Source of the DNA: Halichoerus grypus | Lineage: Eukaryota; Chordata; Mammalia; Carnivora; Phocidae | Length of the DNA: 64,000 nt | Direction: 5' to 3' | NCBI RefSeq assembly: GCF_964656455.1 | Contig: NC_135714.1 | Coordinates: 163,944,243 to 164,008,242 of the forward strand | Shown: positions 7,819 through 20,557 of the stretch, piece after piece | How positions within the stretch are numbered: position 1 is the stretch's first letter | Layout of the letters: every line of letters begins with the position of its first letter | Notes under the pieces: generated by a model | Told to the model about the DNA's origin: nothing | Database searches by the model: none | Seen by the model: only the letters and a program-made list of their open reading frames with translations | Made by a program: the position numbers and the translations under genes

Positions 7819-8272
7819 ATGATGTGATTTGGGAGCTGCCTTCTGTACCGGCCTGTCTCTACCCCGATTTTACGAAATGGAACCCAGCCCCAGGCTCTCA
7901 CCCTCAGTACACCCTAAACTGCTTCCTCCCACAGAGAGGTCGTCGGAAGCTAAGACACTGTTTCTGTACACTGTTTTTCTTCGAGTTAGAACGCTAGCGA
8001 GTAGACTTCCATGCAAAATAGGCCAGCAGTGCTAGCTAAATCAAACACACTGGGAGTCTTGTTCTGCCTTTTGATGTGGCCTGAGGCTGACTCGTATATA
8101 GCTTTGGACTCCTTTGCAGTGCTCTCAGGCACGCACACAACAAAATGCTTCCACCCTCAGGAGCGGCTGTTTTCGCTGAAGCACGGATTCTCTACCGAGT
8201 TTGTCCGTCGAGTTAGGTGGCTGACTTTCAGTCTGCATGCAACCCAGGGGCAACGCTACTAGCCCCATAACC
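7819..8272 (+). repeat. Monomer m9 of the HOR (reference copy), possible hybrid
   Basis: 454 bp. Its body resembles m2 and m6 (GATGTGGCCTGAG, CACACTGGGAG, TATATAG at 8095-8101), but the end has the GTCGAG form of m3, m5 and m7, so it may be a recombinant of two monomer types (inference). CENP-B-like element at 7861-7877 (minus strand). It ends in CAACCCAGGGGC with the CCCGGG palindrome lost. Confidence 0.9.
7861..7877 (-). other. CENP-B-box-like element in m9
   Basis: Identical 17-base element 42 bp into m9, the possible hybrid monomer. It is followed by m1, which also has the element, so two adjacent monomers carry it across the HOR boundary. Confidence 0.3.
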
Positions 8273-11200
8273 ATGATGTGATTTGTGCGCTGCCTTCGTA
8301 CCGGCCTGTGTCTACCCCGATTTTACGAAATGGAGCCAGTCCCGTGGCTCTCAACGAAAGCACACACTAAACTGCTTCCTCCCACAGAGAGGTCGTCGGA
8401 AGCTAAAACACTGTCTCTTTACACTGTTGTTTCTTCGAGTTAGAACCCTAGCAATTAGACTTCAGTGCAAATGGAGGGCCTCAGTGCTAGCTAAGTCATA
8501 CACACGGGGAGCCTTGTTCTAACTTTGCTGGGGTCTGACTCTCACTCGTATATAGCTTTGGACTCCCTTGCAGTGCTCTCACACACGCACACAACAAAAT
8601 GCTTCCACCCTCAGGAGCGGCTGTTTTCGCGGAAGCACGGATTCTCTACCGAGTTTACCCTTCGTGTTAGGTGGCTGATTTTCACCCTGCATGCACCCCC
8701 GGGGCAACGCTACTAGCCCCACAACCATGATGTGATTTGTGAGCTGCCTTCTGTACCGGCCTGTCTCTACCCCAATTTTATGAAACGGAACCCATCCCCA
8801 GGCTCTCACCCACAGAACACCCTAAAATGCTTCCTCCCACAGAGAGGTCGTCGGAAGCTAAAACATTGTTTCTGTACACTTTTCTTTCTTCGAGTTAGAA
8901 CGCGAGCGAGTAGACTTTCATGCAAAACTAGGGCCTCCGTGCTAGCTAAATCGAACACACTGGGAGTCTCCTTCTGCCTTTTGATGTGGCCTGAGTCTGA
9001 CTCGTATATAGGTTTGGAATCCCTTGCAGTGCTTTCATGCACGCACACAACAAAATGCTTCCACCCTCAGGATCGGCTGTTTTCGCGGAAACACGGATTC
9101 TCTACCGAGTTTTTCCTTGCAGTTAGGTGGCTGACTTTCAACCTGCACGCACCCCCGGGGCAACGCTACTAGCCCCATAACCATGATGTGATTGGTGAGC
9201 TGCCTTCTTTTCCGGCCTGTCTCGACTCCGATTTTATGAAGTGGAGCCCGTCCCGTGGCTCTCACCCAAAGTACACCCTAAACTTCTTCCTCCCACAGAG
9301 TGGTCGTCAGAAGCTAAAACACTATTTCTCTACACTGTTGTTTGTTGGAGTCACAACCCTAGCGTTTAGACTTCAATGCAAAAGGAGGGCCGCAGTTCTA
9401 GCTAAATCAAACACACGGGGAGTCTTGTTCTGCCTTTTGCTGCGGCCTCAGTCTCCCCCAGAACAGGATTGGACTCCCTTGCCGTGCTCTCACGCACGCA
9501 CACACCAAAAGGCTTCCACCCTCAGGAGTGGCTGTTTTCGGTAAAGCACGGAACCTCTACCGAGTTTTTCTGTCGAGTTAGGTGGCTGACTTTCAGCCTG
9601 CACGCAGCCCCGGGGCAACGCTACTAGAACCATAACCATGATGTGATTTGTGATCTGCCTTCTGGACCGGCTTGTCTCTACCCCGATTTTACGAAATGGC
9701 ACCAGTCCCGTGGCTCTCACCCACAGTACACGCTAAACGGCTTCCTCGCACAGAGAGGTCGTCGGAAGATAAAACACAGTTCTGTACACTGTTGTTTCTT
9801 CGAGTTTGAACCCTAGCGATAAGAGTTCAATGCAAATGGAGGGCCTCAGTGCTAGCTCAATAAAAAACACGGGGAGCCTTGTTCTGCCTTTTGCTGGGGC
9901 CTGAGGATGACTCGTATATAGGTTTGGAATCCCTTGCAGTGCTTTCACGAATGCACACAACAAAATGTTTCCACCCTCAGGATCGGCTGTTTTCGCTGAA
10001 GCACGAATTCTCTACCGAGTTTTTCCTTCAGGTTTGGTGGCTGACTTTCAACCTTCACGCACCCCCGGGGCAACGCTACTAGCCCCATAACCATGATGTG
10101 ATTTGTGAGCTGCCTTCTGTACGGGCCTGTCTCTACTCCGGTTTTACGAAATGGAACCGGTCCTGTGGCTCTCACCCACAGTACACCCTAAACTGCTTCC
10201 TCCCACAGAGAGGTCGTCGGAAGCTAAAACAGTGTTTCTATACACTGTTGTTTGTTTGAGTCAGAACCCTAGCTATTAGACATCAATGCACATGGAGGGC
10301 CGCAGAGCTAGCGAAATCAAACACACGGGGAGTCTTGTTCTGCCTTTTGCTGGGGCCTGAGTCTCCCTCGGAAAAAGGTTTGGACTCCCTTGCAGTGCTC
10401 TCACGCACGCACACAACAAAGTGCTTCCACCCTCGGGAGCGGCTGTTTTCGCTGAAGCACGGATTCTCTACCGAGTTTTTCCGTCGAGTTAGGTGGCTGA
10501 CTTTCAGCCTGCACGCACCCCCGGGGCAACGCTACTAGCCCCAGAAGCATGATGTGATTTGTGAGCTGCATTCTGTACCGGCTTGTCTCTACCCCGATTT
10601 TACGAAATGGCACAGGTCCCGTGGCTCCCACCCACAGTACACGCGAAACTGCTTCCACCCACAGAGAGGTCGTCGGACGCTAAAACACTGTTTCTGTACA
10701 CTGTTGTTTGTTCGAATCAGAACCCTAGCAAGTAGACTTCCATGCAAAAGTAGGGCCGCAGTGCTAGCTACATCAAACACACTGGGAGTCTTGCTCTGCC
10801 TTTTGATGTGGCCTGAGTCTGACTCGTATATAGCTTTGGACTCCCTTGCACTAATCTCACGAACACACACAACGAAATGCTTCCACCCTCAGGAGCGGCT
10901 CTTTTCGCTGAAGCACTGATTCTCTACCGAGTTTTTCCTTCGAGTGAGGTGGCTGAATTTCAGCCTGCACGCACTCCCGGAGCACCGCTACTAGCCCCAT
11001 AACCGTGATGTGATTTGCGCACTGCCTACTCTACAGGCGTTCTCTACCCCGATTTTACGAAATGGCAACAGTCCCGTGGCTCTCACCCAAACTCCACCTT
11101 AAACTGCTTCCTCCCACCGAGAGGTCGTCGGGAGCTCAAACACGGTCTCTGTACACTCTTGTTTCTTCGACTTAGAACCCTCGCGATTAGACTTCAATGC

Positions 11201-12367
11201 AAATGGAGGGCCGCAGTGCTAGCGAAATCAAACACATGGGGAGTCTTGTTATGCCTTTTCTGGTGCCTGAGTCTCACTCGGAAAAAGGTTTGGACTCCCT
11301 TGCAGTGCTCTCATGCACGCACACAACAAAATTCTTCTACCCTCAGGAGCGGCTGTTTTCGCTGAACCACGGATTCTCTACCGAGTTTTTCCGTCGAGTT
11401 AGGTGGCTGACTTTCAGCCTGCATGCACCCACGGGGCAACGCTATTAGCCCCATAACGATGATGTGATTTGTGAGCTGTCTTCTGTACCGGCTTGCCTCT
11501 ACCTCGATTTTATGAAATGGGACCAGTCCGGTTGCTCTCACCCAAAGTACACCGTAAACTGCTTCCTCCCACAGAGAGGTCGTCGCAAGCTAAAACACTG
11601 TTTTGGACACTGTTGTTTCTTCGAGTTAGAACCCTAGCGATTAGACTTCAATGCAAATGGAGGGCCTCAGTGCTAGGTAAATCAAACACACGGGGAGCCA
11701 TGTTCTGCCTTTTGCTGGGGTCTGAGTCTCACACGTATAGAGGTTCGGAATCCCTTGCAGTGCTCTCACGCACGCACACAACAAAATGCTTCCACCCTCA
11801 GGAGCGGCACTTTTCGCTGAAGCTCGGATTCTCTACCGAGTTTTTCCTTCGAGGTAGGTGGCTGACTTTCAGCCTACCCGCACCCCCGGGGCAACGCTAC
11901 TAGTCCCATAAGCATGATGTGATTTGGGAGCTGCCTTCTGTACCGGCCTGTCTCTACCCCGATTTTACGAAATGGAACCCAGCCCCAGGCTCTCACCCTC
12001 AGTACACCCTAAACTGCTTCCTCCCACAGAGAGGTCGTCGGAAGCTAAGACACTGTTTCTGTACACTGTTTTTCTTCGAGTTAGAACGCTAGCGAGTAGA
12101 CTTCCATGCAAAATAGGCCAGCAGTGCTAGCTAAATCAAACACACTGGGAGTCTTGTTCTGCCTTTTGATGTGGCCTGAGGCTGACTCGTATATAGCTTT
12201 GGACTCCTTTGCAGTGCTCTCAGGCACGCACACAACAAAATGCTTCCACCCTCAGGAGCGGCTGTTTTCGCTGAAGCACGGATTCTCTACCGAGTTTGTC
12301 CGTCGAGTTAGGTGGCTGACTTTCAGTCTGCATGCAACCCAGGGGCAACGCTACTAGCCCCATAACC
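8273..12367 (+). repeat. HOR copy C3
   Basis: 4,095 bp. Differs from C2, as far as I can see, only by C-to-G at 11554 in m8 (ACACCGTAAAC). The same change is found in C6 and C11. Confidence 0.96.
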
Positions 12368-15300
12368 ATGATGTGATTTGTGCGCTGCCTTCGTACCGGC
12401 CTGTGTCTACCCCGATTTTACGAAATGGAGCCAGTCCCGTGGCTCTCAACGAAAGCACACACTAAACTGCTTCCTCCCACAGAGAGGTCGTCGGAAGCTA
12501 AAACACTGTCTCTTTACACTGTTGTTTCTTCGAGTTAGAACCCTAGCAATTAGACTTCAGTGCAAATGGAGGGCCTCAGTGCTAGCTAAGTCATACACAC
12601 GGGGAGCCTTGTTCTAACTTTGCTGGGGTCTGACTCTCACTCGTATATAGCTTTGGACTCCCTTGCAGTGCTCTCACACACGCACACAACAAAATGCTTC
12701 CACCCTCAGGAGCGGCTGTTTTCGCGGAAGCACGGATTCTCTACCGAGTTTACCCTTCGTGTTAGGTGGCTGATTTTCACCCTGCATGCACCCCCGGGGC
12801 AACGCTACTAGCCCCACAACCATGATGTGATTTGTGAGCTGCCTTCTGTACCGGCCTGTCTCTACCCCAATTTTATGAAACGGAACCCATCCCCAGGCTC
12901 TCACCCACAGAACACCCTAAAATGCTTCCTCCCACAGAGAGGTCGTCGGAAGCTAAAACATTGTTTCTGTACACTTTTCTTTCTTCGAGTTAGAACGCGA
13001 GCGAGTAGACTTTCATGCAAAACTAGGGCCTCCGTGCTAGCTAAATCGAACACACTGGGAGTCTCCTTCTGCCTTTTGATGTGGCCTGAGTCTGACTCGT
13101 ATATAGGTTTGGAATCCCTTGCAGTGCTTTCATGCACGCACACAACAAAATGCTTCCACCCTCAGGATCGGCTGTTTTCGCGGAAACACGGATTCTCTAC
13201 CGAGTTTTTCCTTGCAGTTAGGTGGCTGACTTTCAACCTGCACGCACCCCCGGGGCAACGCTACTAGCCCCATAACCATGATGTGATTGGTGAGCTGCCT
13301 TCTTTTCCGGCCTGTCTCGACTCCGATTTTATGAAGTGGAGCCCGTCCCGTGGCTCTCACCCAAAGTACACCCTAAACTTCTTCCTCCCACAGAGTGGTC
13401 GTCAGAAGCTAAAACACTATTTCTCTACACTGTTGTTTGTTGGAGTCACAACCCTAGCGTTTAGACTTCAATGCAAAAGGAGGGCCGCAGTTCTAGCTAA
13501 ATCAAACACACGGGGAGTCTTGTTCTGCCTTTTGCTGCGGCCTCAGTCTCCCCCAGAACAGGATTGGACTCCCTTGCCGTGCTCTCACGCACGCACACAC
13601 CAAAAGGCTTCCACCCTCAGGAGTGGCTGTTTTCGGTAAAGCACGGAACCTCTACCGAGTTTTTCTGTCGAGTTAGGTGGCTGACTTTCAGCCTGCACGC
13701 AGCCCCGGGGCAACGCTACTAGAACCATAACCATGATGTGATTTGTGATCTGCCTTCTGGACCGGCTTGTCTCTACCCCGATTTTACGAAATGGCACCAG
13801 TCCCGTGGCTCTCACCCACAGTACACGCTAAACGGCTTCCTCGCACAGAGAGGTCGTCGGAAGATAAAACACAGTTCTGTACACTGTTGTTTCTTCGAGT
13901 TTGAACCCTAGCGATAAGAGTTCAATGCAAATGGAGGGCCTCAGTGCTAGCTCAATAAAAAACACGGGGAGCCTTGTTCTGCCTTTTGCTGGGGCCTGAG
14001 GATGACTCGTATATAGGTTTGGAATCCCTTGCAGTGCTTTCACGAATGCACACAACAAAATGTTTCCACCCTCAGGATCGGCTGTTTTCGCTGAAGCACG
14101 AATTCTCTACCGAGTTTTTCCTTCAGGTTTGGTGGCTGACTTTCAACCTTCACGCACCCCCGGGGCAACGCTACTAGCCCCATAACCATGATGTGATTTG
14201 TGAGCTGCCTTCTGTACGGGCCTGTCTCTACTCCGGTTTTACGAAATGGAACCGGTCCTGTGGCTCTCACCCACAGTACACCCTAAACTGCTTCCTCCCA
14301 CAGAGAGGTCGTCGGAAGCTAAAACAGTGTTTCTATACACTGTTGTTTGTTTGAGTCAGAACCCTAGCTATTAGACATCAATGCACATGGAGGGCCGCAG
14401 AGCTAGCGAAATCAAACACACGGGGAGTCTTGTTCTGCCTTTTGCTGGGGCCTGAGTCTCCCTCGGAAAAAGGTTTGGACTCCCTTGCAGTGCTCTCACG
14501 CACGCACACAACAAAGTGCTTCCACCCTCGGGAGCGGCTGTTTTCGCTGAAGCACGGATTCTCTACCGAGTTTTTCCGTCGAGTTAGGTGGCTGACTTTC
14601 AGCCTGCACGCACCCCCGGGGCAACGCTACTAGCCCCAGAAGCATGATGTGATTTGTGAGCTGCATTCTGTACCGGCTTGTCTCTACCCCGATTTTACGA
14701 AATGGCACAGGTCCCGTGGCTCCCACCCACAGTACACGCGAAACTGCTTCCACCCACAGAGAGGTCGTCGGACGCTAAAACACTGTTTCTGTACACTGTT
14801 GTTTGTTCGAATCAGAACCCTAGCAAGTAGACTTCCATGCAAAAGTAGGGCCGCAGTGCTAGCTACATCAAACACACTGGGAGTCTTGCTCTGCCTTTTG
14901 ATGTGGCCTGAGTCTGACTCGTATATAGCTTTGGACTCCCTTGCACTAATCTCACGAACACACACAACGAAATGCTTCCACCCTCAGGAGCGGCTCTTTT
15001 CGCTGAAGCACTGATTCTCTACCGAGTTTTTCCTTCGAGTGAGGTGGCTGAATTTCAGCCTGCACGCACTCCCGGAGCACCGCTACTAGCCCCATAACCG
15101 TGATGTGATTTGCGCACTGCCTACTCTACAGGCGTTCTCTACCCCGATTTTACGAAATGGCAACAGTCCCGTGGCTCTCACCCAAACTCCACCTTAAACT
15201 GCTTCCTCCCACCGAGAGGTCGTCGGGAGCTCAAACACGGTCTCTGTACACTCTTGTTTCTTCGACTTAGAACCCTCGCGATTAGACTTCAATGCAAATG

Positions 15301-16462
15301 GAGGGCCGCAGTGCTAGCGAAATCAAACACATGGGGAGTCTTGTTATGCCTTTTCTGGTGCCTGAGTCTCACTCGGAAAAAGGTTTGGACTCCCTTGCAG
15401 TGCTCTCATGCACGCACACAACAAAATTCTTCTACCCTCAGGAGCGGCTGTTTTCGCTGAACCACGGATTCTCTACCGAGTTTTTCCGTCGAGTTAGGTG
15501 GCTGACTTTCAGCCTGCATGCACCCACGGGGCAACGCTATTAGCCCCATAACGATGATGTGATTTGTGAGCTGTCTTCTGTACCGGCTTGCCTCTACCTC
15601 GATTTTATGAAATGGGACCAGTCCGGTTGCTCTCACCCAAAGTACACCCTAAACTGCTTCCTCCCACAGAGAGGTCGTCGCAAGCTAAAACACTGTTTTG
15701 GACACTGTTGTTTCTTCGAGTTAGAACCCTAGCGATTAGACTTCAATGCAAATGGAGGGCCTCAGTGCTAGGTAAATCAAACACACGGGGAGCCATGTTC
15801 TGCCTTTTGCTGGGGTCTGAGTCTCACACGTATAGAGGTTCGGAATCCCTTGCAGTGCTCTCACGCACGCACACAACAAAATGCTTCCACCCTCAGGAGC
15901 GGCACTTTTCGCTGAAGCTCGGATTCTCTACCGAGTTTTTCCTTCGAGGTAGGTGGCTGACTTTCAGCCTACCCGCACCCCCGGGGCAACGCTACTAGTC
16001 CCATAAGCATGATGTGATTTGGGAGCTGCCTTCTGTACCGGCCTGTCTCTACCCCGATTTTACGAAATGGAACCCAGCCCCAGGCTCTCACCCTCAGTAC
16101 ACCCTAAACTGCTTCCTCCCACAGAGAGGTCGTCGGAAGCTAAGACACTGTTTCTGTACACTGTTTTTCTTCGAGTTAGAACGCTAGCGAGTAGACTTCC
16201 ATGCAAAATAGGCCAGCAGTGCTAGCTAAATCAAACACACTGGGAGTCTTGTTCTGCCTTTTGATGTGGCCTGAGGCTGACTCGTATATAGCTTTGGACT
16301 CCTTTGCAGTGCTCTCAGGCACGCACACAACAAAATGCTTCCACCCTCAGGAGCGGCTGTTTTCGCTGAAGCACGGATTCTCTACCGAGTTTGTCCGTCG
16401 AGTTAGGTGGCTGACTTTCAGTCTGCATGCAACCCAGGGGCAACGCTACTAGCCCCATAACC
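12368..16462 (+). repeat. HOR copy C4
   Basis: 4,095 bp. I found no difference from C2 or C5. Confidence 0.96.
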
Positions 16463-19400
16463 ATGATGTGATTTGTGCGCTGCCTTCGTACCGGCCTGTG
16501 TCTACCCCGATTTTACGAAATGGAGCCAGTCCCGTGGCTCTCAACGAAAGCACACACTAAACTGCTTCCTCCCACAGAGAGGTCGTCGGAAGCTAAAACA
16601 CTGTCTCTTTACACTGTTGTTTCTTCGAGTTAGAACCCTAGCAATTAGACTTCAGTGCAAATGGAGGGCCTCAGTGCTAGCTAAGTCATACACACGGGGA
16701 GCCTTGTTCTAACTTTGCTGGGGTCTGACTCTCACTCGTATATAGCTTTGGACTCCCTTGCAGTGCTCTCACACACGCACACAACAAAATGCTTCCACCC
16801 TCAGGAGCGGCTGTTTTCGCGGAAGCACGGATTCTCTACCGAGTTTACCCTTCGTGTTAGGTGGCTGATTTTCACCCTGCATGCACCCCCGGGGCAACGC
16901 TACTAGCCCCACAACCATGATGTGATTTGTGAGCTGCCTTCTGTACCGGCCTGTCTCTACCCCAATTTTATGAAACGGAACCCATCCCCAGGCTCTCACC
17001 CACAGAACACCCTAAAATGCTTCCTCCCACAGAGAGGTCGTCGGAAGCTAAAACATTGTTTCTGTACACTTTTCTTTCTTCGAGTTAGAACGCGAGCGAG
17101 TAGACTTTCATGCAAAACTAGGGCCTCCGTGCTAGCTAAATCGAACACACTGGGAGTCTCCTTCTGCCTTTTGATGTGGCCTGAGTCTGACTCGTATATA
17201 GGTTTGGAATCCCTTGCAGTGCTTTCATGCACGCACACAACAAAATGCTTCCACCCTCAGGATCGGCTGTTTTCGCGGAAACACGGATTCTCTACCGAGT
17301 TTTTCCTTGCAGTTAGGTGGCTGACTTTCAACCTGCACGCACCCCCGGGGCAACGCTACTAGCCCCATAACCATGATGTGATTGGTGAGCTGCCTTCTTT
17401 TCCGGCCTGTCTCGACTCCGATTTTATGAAGTGGAGCCCGTCCCGTGGCTCTCACCCAAAGTACACCCTAAACTTCTTCCTCCCACAGAGTGGTCGTCAG
17501 AAGCTAAAACACTATTTCTCTACACTGTTGTTTGTTGGAGTCACAACCCTAGCGTTTAGACTTCAATGCAAAAGGAGGGCCGCAGTTCTAGCTAAATCAA
17601 ACACACGGGGAGTCTTGTTCTGCCTTTTGCTGCGGCCTCAGTCTCCCCCAGAACAGGATTGGACTCCCTTGCCGTGCTCTCACGCACGCACACACCAAAA
17701 GGCTTCCACCCTCAGGAGTGGCTGTTTTCGGTAAAGCACGGAACCTCTACCGAGTTTTTCTGTCGAGTTAGGTGGCTGACTTTCAGCCTGCACGCAGCCC
17801 CGGGGCAACGCTACTAGAACCATAACCATGATGTGATTTGTGATCTGCCTTCTGGACCGGCTTGTCTCTACCCCGATTTTACGAAATGGCACCAGTCCCG
17901 TGGCTCTCACCCACAGTACACGCTAAACGGCTTCCTCGCACAGAGAGGTCGTCGGAAGATAAAACACAGTTCTGTACACTGTTGTTTCTTCGAGTTTGAA
18001 CCCTAGCGATAAGAGTTCAATGCAAATGGAGGGCCTCAGTGCTAGCTCAATAAAAAACACGGGGAGCCTTGTTCTGCCTTTTGCTGGGGCCTGAGGATGA
18101 CTCGTATATAGGTTTGGAATCCCTTGCAGTGCTTTCACGAATGCACACAACAAAATGTTTCCACCCTCAGGATCGGCTGTTTTCGCTGAAGCACGAATTC
18201 TCTACCGAGTTTTTCCTTCAGGTTTGGTGGCTGACTTTCAACCTTCACGCACCCCCGGGGCAACGCTACTAGCCCCATAACCATGATGTGATTTGTGAGC
18301 TGCCTTCTGTACGGGCCTGTCTCTACTCCGGTTTTACGAAATGGAACCGGTCCTGTGGCTCTCACCCACAGTACACCCTAAACTGCTTCCTCCCACAGAG
18401 AGGTCGTCGGAAGCTAAAACAGTGTTTCTATACACTGTTGTTTGTTTGAGTCAGAACCCTAGCTATTAGACATCAATGCACATGGAGGGCCGCAGAGCTA
18501 GCGAAATCAAACACACGGGGAGTCTTGTTCTGCCTTTTGCTGGGGCCTGAGTCTCCCTCGGAAAAAGGTTTGGACTCCCTTGCAGTGCTCTCACGCACGC
18601 ACACAACAAAGTGCTTCCACCCTCGGGAGCGGCTGTTTTCGCTGAAGCACGGATTCTCTACCGAGTTTTTCCGTCGAGTTAGGTGGCTGACTTTCAGCCT
18701 GCACGCACCCCCGGGGCAACGCTACTAGCCCCAGAAGCATGATGTGATTTGTGAGCTGCATTCTGTACCGGCTTGTCTCTACCCCGATTTTACGAAATGG
18801 CACAGGTCCCGTGGCTCCCACCCACAGTACACGCGAAACTGCTTCCACCCACAGAGAGGTCGTCGGACGCTAAAACACTGTTTCTGTACACTGTTGTTTG
18901 TTCGAATCAGAACCCTAGCAAGTAGACTTCCATGCAAAAGTAGGGCCGCAGTGCTAGCTACATCAAACACACTGGGAGTCTTGCTCTGCCTTTTGATGTG
19001 GCCTGAGTCTGACTCGTATATAGCTTTGGACTCCCTTGCACTAATCTCACGAACACACACAACGAAATGCTTCCACCCTCAGGAGCGGCTCTTTTCGCTG
19101 AAGCACTGATTCTCTACCGAGTTTTTCCTTCGAGTGAGGTGGCTGAATTTCAGCCTGCACGCACTCCCGGAGCACCGCTACTAGCCCCATAACCGTGATG
19201 TGATTTGCGCACTGCCTACTCTACAGGCGTTCTCTACCCCGATTTTACGAAATGGCAACAGTCCCGTGGCTCTCACCCAAACTCCACCTTAAACTGCTTC
19301 CTCCCACCGAGAGGTCGTCGGGAGCTCAAACACGGTCTCTGTACACTCTTGTTTCTTCGACTTAGAACCCTCGCGATTAGACTTCAATGCAAATGGAGGG

Positions 19401-20557
19401 CCGCAGTGCTAGCGAAATCAAACACATGGGGAGTCTTGTTATGCCTTTTCTGGTGCCTGAGTCTCACTCGGAAAAAGGTTTGGACTCCCTTGCAGTGCTC
19501 TCATGCACGCACACAACAAAATTCTTCTACCCTCAGGAGCGGCTGTTTTCGCTGAACCACGGATTCTCTACCGAGTTTTTCCGTCGAGTTAGGTGGCTGA
19601 CTTTCAGCCTGCATGCACCCACGGGGCAACGCTATTAGCCCCATAACGATGATGTGATTTGTGAGCTGTCTTCTGTACCGGCTTGCCTCTACCTCGATTT
19701 TATGAAATGGGACCAGTCCGGTTGCTCTCACCCAAAGTACACCCTAAACTGCTTCCTCCCACAGAGAGGTCGTCGCAAGCTAAAACACTGTTTTGGACAC
19801 TGTTGTTTCTTCGAGTTAGAACCCTAGCGATTAGACTTCAATGCAAATGGAGGGCCTCAGTGCTAGGTAAATCAAACACACGGGGAGCCATGTTCTGCCT
19901 TTTGCTGGGGTCTGAGTCTCACACGTATAGAGGTTCGGAATCCCTTGCAGTGCTCTCACGCACGCACACAACAAAATGCTTCCACCCTCAGGAGCGGCAC
20001 TTTTCGCTGAAGCTCGGATTCTCTACCGAGTTTTTCCTTCGAGGTAGGTGGCTGACTTTCAGCCTACCCGCACCCCCGGGGCAACGCTACTAGTCCCATA
20101 AGCATGATGTGATTTGGGAGCTGCCTTCTGTACCGGCCTGTCTCTACCCCGATTTTACGAAATGGAACCCAGCCCCAGGCTCTCACCCTCAGTACACCCT
20201 AAACTGCTTCCTCCCACAGAGAGGTCGTCGGAAGCTAAGACACTGTTTCTGTACACTGTTTTTCTTCGAGTTAGAACGCTAGCGAGTAGACTTCCATGCA
20301 AAATAGGCCAGCAGTGCTAGCTAAATCAAACACACTGGGAGTCTTGTTCTGCCTTTTGATGTGGCCTGAGGCTGACTCGTATATAGCTTTGGACTCCTTT
20401 GCAGTGCTCTCAGGCACGCACACAACAAAATGCTTCCACCCTCAGGAGCGGCTGTTTTCGCTGAAGCACGGATTCTCTACCGAGTTTGTCCGTCGAGTTA
20501 GGTGGCTGACTTTCAGTCTGCATGCAACCCAGGGGCAACGCTACTAGCCCCATAACC
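16463..20557 (+). repeat. HOR copy C5
   Basis: 4,095 bp. I found no difference from C2 or C4, so adjacent copies C4-C5 look like a very recent duplication or conversion. Confidence 0.96.

Larger units (their letters stand above)
4178..8272 (+). repeat. HOR copy C2 (reference copy, 4,095 bp)
   Basis: I use this copy as the reference. Monomer lengths m1 to m9 are 454, 456, 455, 455, 456, 456, 454, 455 and 454 bp. I saw no difference between this copy and C4 or C5. It carries the left-block base C at 4627 (ACAACC at the m1/m2 junction) and none of the other minority variants. Confidence 0.97.
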
